Assembly (NCBI GenBank): GCA_004794655.1
Contig: SMMW01000214.1
Location: 1,680,001-1,744,000, forward strand
Direction: 5' to 3'
DNA from: Marisa cornuarietis
Lineage: Eukaryota; Mollusca; Gastropoda; Architaenioglossa; Ampullariidae
Length of the DNA: 64,000 nt
Both the position numbers and the translations under genes were made by a program. Shown here piece by piece: positions 37,326 to 48,128 of this stretch; within the stretch, counting starts at the first letter, position 1; each line of letters starts with the position of its first letter. Below the pieces are notes generated by a model, which saw only the letters and a list, made by a program, of their open reading frames with translations, searched no databases and was not told the DNA's origin.

Positions 37326-40300
37326 TTATCCTATGAAGTGTTTAGTTATAAACAACCAAAGTTTCTTCAAGTAATAAACAAAAATCCTGGGGCTTAGCAA
37401 ACCTAAAAATGCGACAACAGCAATAAAAATAAAAATGGTTATAACGAAATAAACAGAAAAGATATATGCGTTAGAAACTCGTGATTTTATAGTAGAGTGA
37501 GATTTGTAAAACGGTATAAATTCATTAGAATCGAATAGAAAAGAAGGTTTGAGCTGAGAAAGGAGGTTGGATGCAGGTAACGGTGTAGCTTCAGGAGAAG
37601 ATGTATATTCAGAATGAACCTCGGGGTTTTTACCAGGATCAGACAGAGAAGGACTAGACTTATATAGCGGTGTAGAACGAGAAGAAGACGGAGAATCCAC
37701 AGAAGGGTCAGATTTTGCTTGAGAAGACGATTTCGATTCTTCAGAAAATTTAAAATGAGGAGATAGCTTCGATTGAGAGGAGGGTTTGGATTGAAAAGAA
37801 GGCTTAGAGCTAGAGGAGGGCGTGGATAGGGAAGAGGGTTTAGACTGAGAAGAAGATTTGGATTGAGAAGTGGGCTTAGAACTAGAGAATGGTTTGGATT
37901 GAGAAAAGGGCTTAGAGTCCACAGTGTCAGATAAAACAAATGGCTTAGATTGAGATAGTTTAGACTGATTATGGCTTCTAAATTTGTATTCACGGGGTCT
38001 GGATTTATGTTCAGAAAAGGGTTTATACCGCTTAGAACGCTTAAATTTATAAAAAGGCTGAATGTCAGAAGCATCAAAGTAAGAAGGGATGGAAGTAGGG
38101 GGTGGGTTCTGGCCACAGTATGGAACCACCTGCCAATGCAAGGCTCCGTGCACAGCGATATCGTCGATATCTCTATCCTTGCAGGTCTCTCCTAAGTCTT
38201 TGAAACCTGGAAATTTGATGACGCCAAAGCCCACCTGCTCAAGACACATCCCCACGTACACGTCATCCACGAAGAAGAAAGGGACATGTCGGGATATTGC
38301 CGACACCTGCTCCAGGACAGCCATTCCACCCACATAGGCAAACCCGTAACAGTACTGCGGATAAAAACTGCTGGCGTAATACGCTTTGGGAACATACCTG
38401 AAATAAATAAATAAATTAATGAATGAATTAATTAATTAATTAATAGTCCACAGTTAATATATGTTAAATGTTTCTTGTGACTCACACACTAAAAGTCAAA
38501 AGATGAACATACAAGATTTACACCTGAATGACTCCTGGAATATGCCGACAACCTCCCATATTTCACAACTGAAGATAAACGAAGACTTTTTTAAACAAAT
38601 GAATCAAAAAGATTTAAAATAAAAGCTCTGCCTTTGAAGTAACTTCCGACGTATTAAGCTGGAAGAAAGCTTCTACTAATTCTGCGCACGAATGGCAAAT
38701 CTTGTGTAGCTGATCAGATTAAAAACACTCTTAAGTCTTAAACAAAAAAACAAAGATATTAGAGCAGTGCCCTCATCAGACAGGTAGAGAGAAGTCTTAC
38801 AACTAAAACTGTAGTAGAAGCAGCAAAACAAGAAGAAGAAGAGGGTAAGAGAATCACACAAATCACACAAAGATGTCGAGGAAGTGGTGCTGGTGGTGGT
38901 CGTCGTCGTTGGAGTCTAGGTGAAGATTGTAGCGATTGCTGTCAAAGGTAACCAAGGAAACATTGTTTCGTTATAATATTTATGTTGATGAAGATCTTAC
39001 TCAGCAGTCTGATTTGAAGTCGTTGGTGTGAGCTTACCACTTAGACGTCTTGTTTCGCTTGACTAAGGCCTTCACAAAGCACATTCCGCCTATGGCTTCC
39101 TGCAAATACAGTCTGTTTTCTTGTAATTTTTCCATCAGAGCGTTGATGTTAACCCATACATCGTCGTCCATCTTCGTGAAAAATCTGACAAGAAAAAGAC
39201 ATGAAGACGCTAGTTGTTTGTGGTCAGTAATCTCAGTCACAACAGTTGTAAGAAAACAATTAACTTATCAAAATATATCGAGGCTGTAGATTTTTTTGTA
39301 GCCATTTACAACCGATATTTTAAAATTAAAACTGAAGATTAAAGGTTTGCGATTTGACTCCATGCTGTCATATGATGAACACTAGCGTTGTTCTTCATCT
39401 TATCCGTAGGTAGTAGTGATATTATGCTTTAATGGTAAAGGTAGTCCCACAAAAATAAATCGTGATTAATTGCTCACTGTGACTCGTTTGTGCATTCTGG
39501 TAATTTTTTTCCTTGGTTTACCACTTATCCATCTTTTGATACCTCGCTTATTTTCATCATTGACATGCGGAAATTGAAAATTTCTCGCGAAGATATATTA
39601 TTTGCTTGTTTATCTGTCTATCATTTGTTCACATCCATCTCTCTTTCTCTCTCTGAGTGTATGTGTGCGTGCGTGCGCTCGCTAGTGCAGTTTGGGAGTA
39701 AGAGTGGATTGGAGCTGTAAGCTTTTTAAGTTGTTTCAGAGTCTTCCTGTTGTCTACCAAATAACAGGGAGCAGAACAAAGCAGTCTTTTACATTTTTTG
39801 GAACATTACCTTGCATGACTGCAGTACTTCACCGCCCAGTTCACGCCCATCATAGTTTTGAACGTGAGGTTGTAGTAGTGGTCGTTAAACTGTCCGACTA
39901 GCAGATCACCGAACAGACTTGCTTCTTGCCTGACTTGCCTCATGACGTCAGCGTTGGGCGATGTTCCCAGGAGGAACACAAGTCGGAAGTTAGCGGTGTT
40001 GTTGGCGGTGACGGCTCCCCAGTTGTTGCGGATTCTGGTGCGAAGTCGAAAATGTTCGTGCAGGGAGGAGATGATAAAGAGGACATCAATGATGCCTTGA
40101 TTTATCCCCTCGTCACAGACAGTGGGGGCATTTATCGTTAGCAGGACTGTGGGATCGAAGCAGTCGTCGCAAGTGTCAGGTCTGGAATTAATGGATAATC
40201 TGTTTTTGCACAGCTGTTCCTCCCGCCACGACTTCAAGCTGTCGATGTGGAATTTGCATTCATCCCAGTCTGTCTCTGGTTCCTCTTCCAATGACATTAC

Positions 40301-40447
40301 CTCAGCCGTGGTATTCGATAACCCTACAGGTTTACTGAGTTGAATGATACACACTAGAACCATTCCAAGAACGATGATGGCTGTGTATCTCACCTTCCTG
40401 ATCCCTCCAAGAACCACCAGCCTGATGCATTGGAATTGCTCTCTCAT
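37326..40447 (-). CDS. Beta-1,3-galactosyltransferase-like (GT31) gene 2, long Ser-rich tail
   Basis: Exons 40447-39810, 39184-39038 (147 nt) and 38397-37326 join in phase (618 residues). A TM segment at about residues 20-37 (YTAIIVLGMVLVCIIQL) gives type II topology. The stem is short compared with gene 1. Catalytic marks are CDDCFDPTV, SSLHEHF, IRNNWG, FLLGTSPNADV, FTKMDDDVWVN, a YPQYCYGFAYVGG-type block and FFVDDVYVGMC. The last ~250 residues are very rich in Ser, Lys, Pro and Phe (SKPFSQSKPFSSSKPTSQSK), ending in a hydrophobic stretch (FSVYFVITIFIFIAVVAFLG) and a short basic terminus. This tail is shared in kind with gene 1 and absent from gene 3. The second half of exon 1 is almost identical in DNA to gene 1. 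Confidence 0.86.
38401..38447. repeat. (AAAT)n/(AATT)n tract abutting a 3' splice site
   Basis: Tetranucleotide run directly upstream of GT31 gene 2 exon 3. On the coding strand it forms TTATTTATTTATTTCAG. The position is homologous to the microsatellite in gene 1. Confidence 0.85.
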
Positions 40448-40693
40448 TATTTTAAGGTAGGACTTCCACGCACCGCTATATCTCCTTTCTCCTACCTGTT
40501 ACACTCTTCAGTGCTGGTATTTTCTGATGATTGAAAGGTCAAGCAGAGCTTGTAAGTCCGTGTGACCTTTTATTAACAATCTTCCAAATTAGCTGATAGA
40601 ATTGAAAGCCAAGATCAACGCGATTAAAGGCATTAAGATGGTGGTATGGACTATCATCTCCCGAATATCCACAGCTTGCTTTAGGTGATATTT

Positions 40694-41520
40694 CCTGAAA
40701 CGAGGCACAACTATACATTAACATATATATATATATAATTATTAATGTATGATGGCATGTCACGTTAAAGCACACGATTTAATTTGCATAAACTTCTTTA
40801 TTTCTTTGTTTTTTAGTTCTTTGTTCATTTGTGTGGTTATTTGTTTGTTTGTGTTATTTTTTCCTCCTGCCATTCACCCCTAACCCTCATCTCTCTTCCT
40901 CCTTTTTCTTGTTCGGAAGTGCAAGTAGCATAACCAGTGTCATCGCCATGTACACAGTTATCTGACAAAACGAAATGAAGAAAAGCTTGCAGAAGAAAGA
41001 AGAGGAAACGAAAAGAAAAGGGACAAACAAAGAGAAGTAATAGAAACAGACAGTTTAAAATAGAATCAGCTAACAGAATAGGGAACGTCACCCTTGTCCC
41101 CTGCTATGCTCAGGGAAGCTGTAAGTGAGAGACAGTCACAGACACAAAAGGACATTCGTGTTAGTGTCATGAATTATAATTATGAAACGGTTGTACGACA
41201 AGGAAGAACAATTGATAAATGTGAAAATGAAGAATGAAGATCTACAAAAGAAAACGGGCTGATTTACCTTTTAAGGAATACAGACGCGGGTTTTTTAGTC
41301 TGTCCGCACGTGTGTACTCAAGAATAAAGTAGCGCTGAGGTGAAAGGTATCTGACGGAAGGCACACCTCTGTGTGTGAAGTTATCAGTGGTCAGCCTGAT
41401 ACCACCCTGTGCTGGACAAGTGGACACCGTCACAGTCAGCTGACCTCACGGGGGGGGGGGGGACCGGCTTGCGTCACGGCTTTTTGACATCACGATGTCG
41501 ACGTCAACTTGTGTCAATAA
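40694..41520 (-). promoter_or_regulatory. 5' flank of GT31 gene 2
   Basis: Contains the leader-exon acceptor shared with gene 1 (about 40694) and the conserved TGACATCAC...CGACGTCA pair at 41485-41507. A G12 run lies at about 41451-41462. Whether these act as promoter elements is inferred. Confidence 0.35.
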
Positions 41521-42149
41521 TAAAGTGCTTAAAAGGACATACAGTACTGTGTATGGAACAGACATATAACTTCTCACATGTTTATTTATTTAGCTATTTT
41601 TGGTAGCGAGAGCGATTGTTTGCGACAGTGCGTATCTCTGGTAGCGCCGTGCTTCTCTCCCCTTTACACTTTGCACTCCTCCCCCTCCACTTCCGTCAAA
41701 TGGTACTTGTGAGCTTGAAGAATAAACTGCCAGTTTAAGCAAAACTCAGTGTTGGCTGACTGGTTATAAAATCTTGGAGATGCGTGGTCCGGTCACAGTG
41801 ATCAGCCATGTCAAACAGATCAGTCTAGCTACAATGTCTTTATATTGCTCAATAAAGCCTCAGTGGCGACAATGGTGGACGTGTAACATGCTCAAACTTC
41901 AAACACAGAAAGAGAGAGACAAAAAAAGTGAAACAGTTTTTCTGGGATGAATAGGAGTCTATCCGTCTTTATGCTGCTATCACAATCTCGTATTACCATG
42001 CCAAAGTAGAAGCTGAAGGTGGTGGGGTTCATTCGCCCCCTGAATTCGCTTAGACCTGGACAAGTTGCTGGATCCAAACGATACGAAGCTTTTTCAGGCA
42101 CATTTTGGAGGTAAACTGGCCCTCAACATGACCGACAGTGTTTTCGAAA
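41521..42149. other. Spacer without recognised feature
   Basis: Intergenic sequence upstream of GT31 gene 2. Short open frames only; nothing supported. Confidence 0.5.
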
Positions 42150-42720
42150 CTTTCTCTTGACACATCAAACAGGTGTTCCTGTCTACAGCCGAGGAGATCC
42201 TAGGGAGGTCGAAGAAAAAAATCTGAGTTACAAAGAAGGTTCTCGACCTTCCTGACCACGGGTTCTGAATAAAGAGAAGACGCGCAGCTCCAAAGTAATG
42301 CCCGAATACATGAATTTCAACACAGGAATATTATGAAAGGGTTGAAGGGAGCTCGTGAAAACAAGGATTGAGGTAAAAATGCCGTGAGACCGATGAAGAG
42401 CTAGCTTGGGGAGACAGCAACTGTAAGTCGCTCACTCAGGACCCTCACCAACGAATTACAGCAGAGAACATTAGTAATCGATGACAGCGACAGCACTGGT
42501 CATCTTCTCATGGAGGACAAAGCTGTACTCAGCCGATTGACTAAATACTGTAAACAGATCCAAACATCCTTCAAGTAGACCAGGTCGCCAACATTGACCC
42601 GCAGACTTTCCATTCCTACGGAAATAGATCGAATCCGCAGCCTGACGGTAGGGAGGTCTCCGGTGGTCGACAACGTCCAGGTGGAGTCAATGAACGATTT
42701 CGATTTCGATTAAAGTCGCG
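42150..42720 (+). mobile_element. Degenerate LINE fragment, same family as 17780-18900
   Basis: Broken plus-strand frames show TAEEILGRSKKKI, a LTKYCKQIQ-type block and PTEIDRIRSL then SPVVDNVQVES (usual SPGVDNIPSEL). The order matches the LINE piece in the CAP intron. Confidence 0.65.
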
Positions 42721-42939
42721 GTTGTAATTCGTTTGTGACTGTATGATTTGGGTTATATTTGTTCCTGATGCTATCACCTGTATGCTGTTATATTTAGGGA
42801 CTTAACCTTAAAATTGCCGCGATACAATTCGTTTTTGGCTTTATGTAAGTTTGCAGACTGCTGTCGAACTTTATTGTATGTAAAACACCTCTTACCAAGG
42901 TTTACTGCGAGTAAATTGAATAATACGGACGTGACAGAG

Positions 42940-43745
42940 AGAGATATTACAAACAGTAACAAGTTTTTTAAGCATCATTTTAACAAATGTTACCAGCGGG
43001 TTTAAAATGCCACTGACATAGAGTTTCAATGTGGTTACTGCATGTTTCATTATGGCAATTGTAAAGGTAGCAGAATTTGTACAGAATTTCATCCACAAAC
43101 GAAGTCAGTACTTCATAAGCACTCAGATGTTTTAAGGGTAGGAGGCAACCAAGACACGTTTTACATTCAACAGTTTATTTTGAGGCTAATCATAGAGACT
43201 AAACACTGGCAGATCGTGTTGTGTGGTTGTCACAAAGAACCTCACTTGGCTGCCTAGCATGGTACAGGTTTAGTCAGAAAACTTTAAACAGGGCAGAGAG
43301 AGAGAGAAATAAAGTAACAGGAAAGTGATCTCGACGATCTATTTTGGTTGTTGGGTGGGTGGGTGGGAATGTTGGATCTCTAACCTCGTTTTGACAGCCA
43401 CCTGGTAACAATGTATGAAGCAGAAGTAAGAATGATGGACAGTGAAAATGAAAAGGCGGGAGAAGGAGAAGGAAGGCGAAGCAAGAAGAAGGATGACAAC
43501 TTGTTCAGGTCTCACCTTAGACAGGTCTCTAACATTTCTCACCTCACACAGCTTCGGCTCAAGTGTAAATGATCTTTTGAATGCGTTTATCCTTGGGATT
43601 TCTTTCTCTCTCTTCCCGGCTTGTCTGCAGCGTTCACGTGCACTTAAGGTATACCCAGACACACAATGAACTTTTTATTTCTTTTATTTTACAGTTATTG
43701 TTTAAAAGTTTAATCTTTTTCAGGAATACTGAATAGATTGACTCT
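42940..43745. repeat. Segmental duplicate of GT31 3' flank, copy A
   Basis: Matches 62925-63740 in order and orientation: TTACAAACAGTAA, the CTGCATGTTTCATTATGG block, AGCCACCTGGTAACAA, ACAGTGAAAATGAAAA, CTCACCTCACACAGCTTCGG and ATCTTTTGAATGCGTTT. It lies 3' of GT31 gene 3. Confidence 0.85.
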
Positions 43746-43964
43746 CTCTATCCTCTCTCTCGCTCTCGTGTGTATGTGTGTGTGTGTGTGTGTTTGCTAT
43801 TTTATTTTTTTTTTCGCAGACGGTGAGTAGCTATTAACTAAAGCCTTTTACAATATAAAATTTAGTACAAAGCAATTCTACTAAAAACATAAAATCCAGT
43901 GTCTGTAAAAGCACAACATTCTCATAATAGTTTCTGGGTTTTAAATCCCTGGACCATGCATCAA

Positions 43965-44190
43965 AAAGACATTATAACCGTCATCGCATGTGTTATCGTT
44001 GTAGAATCTTTGTTCTGAAAATAACAAGATTTGAGATTCTTCCCCCACTGTCGGGGGTATTGATGCGGAACCTCTGCAGTTACATCTTTCACGTACATGC
44101 AGTGGACACTCGCATTCTTATCGTGGCATTAGTTCAGAGGTCAGGCCGGGACAGCTTCCCAGGCTGAAACTGTCAAAATCATAAATAAAT
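43965..44190. repeat. Dispersed duplicate (paired with 35928-36150)
   Basis: See partner. It lies within a ~0.9 kb insertion that splits the GT run, relative to the copy at the right edge of the window. Confidence 0.8.
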
Positions 44191-44305
44191 TAACTAAAGA
44201 ATATTTGCATTGTAATCATAATCTACATTTACGATGATACAGTCGCCAAATATGAAAGTCCTTTCCATATGTCCTCGGTCTGCCAGTTCTATTCGCTTTA
44301 TATTA

Positions 44306-44575
44306 GCCAGTGTGCACAGCTCACATTACCCAGTGTGCACAGCTCACATTACCCAGTGTGCACAGCTCACATTACCCAGTGTGCACAGCTCACATTACCC
44401 AGTGTGCACAGCTCACATTACCCAGTGTGCACAGCTCACATTACCCAGTGTGCACAGCTCACATTACCCAGTGTGCACAGCTCACATTACCCAGTGTGCA
44501 CAGCTCACATTACCCAGTGTGCACAGCTCACATTACCCAGTGTGCACAGCTCACATTACCTAGTGTGCACAGCTC
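44306..44575. repeat. 23-bp minisatellite (CAGTGTGCACAGCTCACATTACC)
   Basis: About twelve nearly perfect 23-bp units. Each contains TGTGCACA, a perfect palindrome. The unit length is not a multiple of three, so open frames across it in all three phases are artefacts. Confidence 0.95.
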
Positions 44576-44671
44576 TCATAAACACATCTTCATTCACACT
44601 CTAAGGAGGTGTCTTAAATGAGCGAGACTATGTGTTAGCCTTGACAGATTAGATGTTAAAATACTGGTTGC

Positions 44672-44676
<5 letters not shown>

Positions 44677-44730
<54 letters not shown>
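44677..44730. repeat. (GT)n microsatellite
   Basis: Perfect GT run just 3' of GT31 gene 3. Confidence 0.95.
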
Positions 44731-44731
<1 letters not shown>

Positions 44732-44791
44732 AGTGAGTATGTGAGAGAGTGAGAGAGTAACCTTTGTGTGGAAGCTGAAGGATTCTAGGAT

Positions 44792-47279
44792 TTAGCAGGC
44801 GGGCATCACTCTCCACTGCAGTGTATCATGAACTGCTACATCACTTATGCTTCTCCTCTTGCAAGAGCCTCCACGGTGCACAAAGCCTGGTAAACTGTGC
44901 ACCTTGATACCTGTCTGGTTGAGACACATCCCAACGTACACGTCATCAAAATAGAAGAAGGGCACGTGTCTGGATACAGCCACTACTTCCGCCGCGACCT
45001 TTAGTCCTCCCACATACCCGAAACCATAGCAGTAGGGTGGGTAGATCTCGTCTGGGTAATACCCTTTGGGAACGCACCTGTGTAAGTAAACAATTTTCTG
45101 AGTTTACAAATTTAACCAATGATTTTAGACGAGTAGAAAGACAGGTGAGGTCTTCAATACAGAGGGCTGAAACCACCGTAGAATAGACTCTTGCTAATAT
45201 CCAGCCAATTATTTAAGTTCTTACTGAGTTTATCTGAAGCTGTGTAAAACCACACCTCTCTAAAATAGTTCAGTTGTTTTCCTGAATAAGCAGCAAGTTC
45301 TAGACGTGACAAGTGCTTGTCTTCTCTTTAATTAAACTCAAAAGCAAGGGAAATAGTAAATGACAGATATTGATATTGTGATCATGTCCAATCAAACGTT
45401 GGGGCTGCAAAACATTCGTTGACATGCAATTGCATCTACTACATAGGACAGGTGAGTCAAGGTGCTAGGTGCACGAGTGACGCCACGCACGAGCGCTGTC
45501 AGGCGTGTGGGTGGTCGTGCAGAGAAATGATAAATTGTTGAGGAACTCAAATAATACAGAGGTGACAAAAAAATAATGTTACAAACAGTATAGCAACGGG
45601 TTTAAATAAACAGTAACGTAGTTTTGTTACATAGAGTTTCAGCCTAGCTACTGCATGTTTCGATATGGCACTTGTTGTGAAAGTTGTGGGATCAACGGTC
45701 TGTCTGTGAAAACTAGAAAAATGGCGTCGCAAAATTGAAGGAACCTCCTTCGGCGTCACTGGTGATGAGACCGGTTGTACAAGTAGCAAAGTTTTACAGA
45801 TTCTCACCCGCAAAACAAAGCCAGTGCTCCACTCACACCCTGGTTTTTCAGTGGTGGGGTGCAACCGAGACAAGTCTTTTGATATCATTCTCGTGAACTA
45901 TGGCTTTGTGCGAACTATCAGCCTGCAGGCTTTCCTACTCCCACACTGTTTGCCGCCATAAATGAAAAAGTCGGTCAAAACTGTCAACAGGATGGCAGCA
46001 TTTCAACGCTTTTTGTCAGATGGGTTCACCGCCAAACTGCTAACACTACTTGCTGGTTGCTCGACAATTTTCTTGTCCAGTGAGTCTTTCTATGTTACTC
46101 GTTAAAGTCAGTGAGTTTTTGTTGTTTTTGTTTTGCTTTTGTTTTTTTTTTTGTTTTTTTTTTTGGGGGGGGGGTTTCGTGAAAGAGGACGCAGACATGG
46201 CGGCTTCACGATGCGGCCTGAAGCTGTGTTTTAGACACCATTGTTAGTAAACGGCTCAGGAGCACCCTAAATTTTCAAATGAACATAATTACGAACGTCA
46301 GTATCTATCATATAAGTCCAATTTACACATTGCCGTCTTTTTTTCTTTTAAGGAGTCGCGTCAGTAACCCGAGTTAACGCCCTTGGCCGTGTGTTTGTGT
46401 GCACTCGTGCGTATGACTGGTGTGAGAGTGAATTGACAGGCTGGCTGGCTGGCTGGTTGGTTGTTTGTGTTTACGCCGTATTAACAACTATATAATGCTA
46501 CACCACAGCGAGGGAAATTCGGAAAACAAGACTGCCAATGACAATGACCAACTTTATTTGCCCCAGTGGGCACTTTGAGTACCGGAATGTGCTCTAGTTC
46601 AACAATGAGAACAATGAGAAATGAAAAAAGAAGTGGACAATTTTAAATATATATATATAAACTTACAACAAGAAAAATCATGTATGCATACCTACAACAT
46701 CACACACACGCTCGCGCGCGCGCGCGCACACACACACACACACCATTGACAATTCATCTAAGATTGAGCAGCTGGACTGCAGATGACACAAATGATTTCA
46801 TGTGTCTGTTACTTTTACATATAGGCATGGCGTAGTGATTTAGATTGAGCTTAATAATACAAATTCTTTTGTTAGTACATGTTCAGGTAATGATAACATG
46901 CAGGAAACTTTCCTAACTATTTGTTGGTCACAGAAAGAAGCTAAATCCCTCTGTTTGATACCAATTTTATTTTAAACCTTTTAGTCTTTTTATTTATTTT
47001 TTATTGATTTTTTCTTTTTCTTTTCTTTTTTTTTGCTATCAGAAAGCTCTTGAGTTTCAGTCTCCAGCTATATATTCTCCTGATGCTTTTGCCTCTTCCT
47101 TTGAAGGCGTCTTTTTCTTTGCTTTGCGGTGTCACTATCTGTGTTCTCTCTCTCGCCAGAGAGTCGAGTGTCGTCGCAATGTGATAGTTGCTAATCTCCA
47201 AACATGTGACTGACCGAGGTGCCGCTTTCTATTTCTACTCGCTGTCAGGGTTTATCTATTTATTCATAGTGGAACTTTC

Positions 47280-47342
<63 letters not shown>

Positions 47343-48078
47343 CTCTGCTTTCCAGGGTTTATCGATTTTTTTTACTTTGTGACTTTCTTCCCTTCAGGCC
47401 AAACTAAGGGAGATAAACTAAACTTTACTTATCTTATAGCAGCAGTTACCTCCCTGAATTCAGCTTCCAAAATTTTTAAAACATTTAAATTATTTTACTA
47501 CTTGCTGACTGCTGGAAATGATTTGTATGGTCACTGGAAATGAAATAATGTTGAACATTTCAGACCTCTAGATGGGAAATTACATACATACATACATACA
47601 TACATACATGCATACATACATACATACATACATACATACATACATAGTGAGTTAAATAAAAGTGTTTTCGGCACTAGGGACAAACTCGTGGAGGTTTGCT
47701 TAATAAAAGATGGGAATGCAGGGCATAGTTGTGTCTCACTAGGTCTACTATGTACCCCCTCACTTCCGCCACACAAACGGCATGGAGGGGGCCGGTCAGA
47801 AAGACAGGGGGAGGATGGCGTGTAACTTATTCAGGACCAGATTGTCTCATTGACTGTTAATACATTATATTTATTTTTTTTTAATCCGTGTAGACCCAGT
47901 GGATCATTAGTAACTCAAAAGTAATGCCGGTTGCCCTGACTGTCAAGTAAACATAAATTAAAAATGTGAGCTTCATGCAGACCACACCTTTGAGTACATT
48001 GGTGCACTAATTTTCATAACATCATGACCATTAATTTATCTGATTGCATTTTGTTAATTCTGATATGTGTGTGCGTGC

Positions 48079-48128
<50 letters not shown>

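Noticed and set aside
37487..38116. 209-codon Leu/Asn-rich minus-strand frame
   Set aside because: Shifted-frame reading of the Ser-rich tail of GT31 gene 2.
44306..44575. CRISPR-like direct repeats
   Set aside because: Units are contiguous without spacers and the genome is plainly eukaryotic. The same holds for 5545-6823.
44234..44621. Three overlapping ~105-residue repeat proteins
   Set aside because: The 23-bp unit is not a multiple of three, so all frames cycle through the same peptide; there is no start context.
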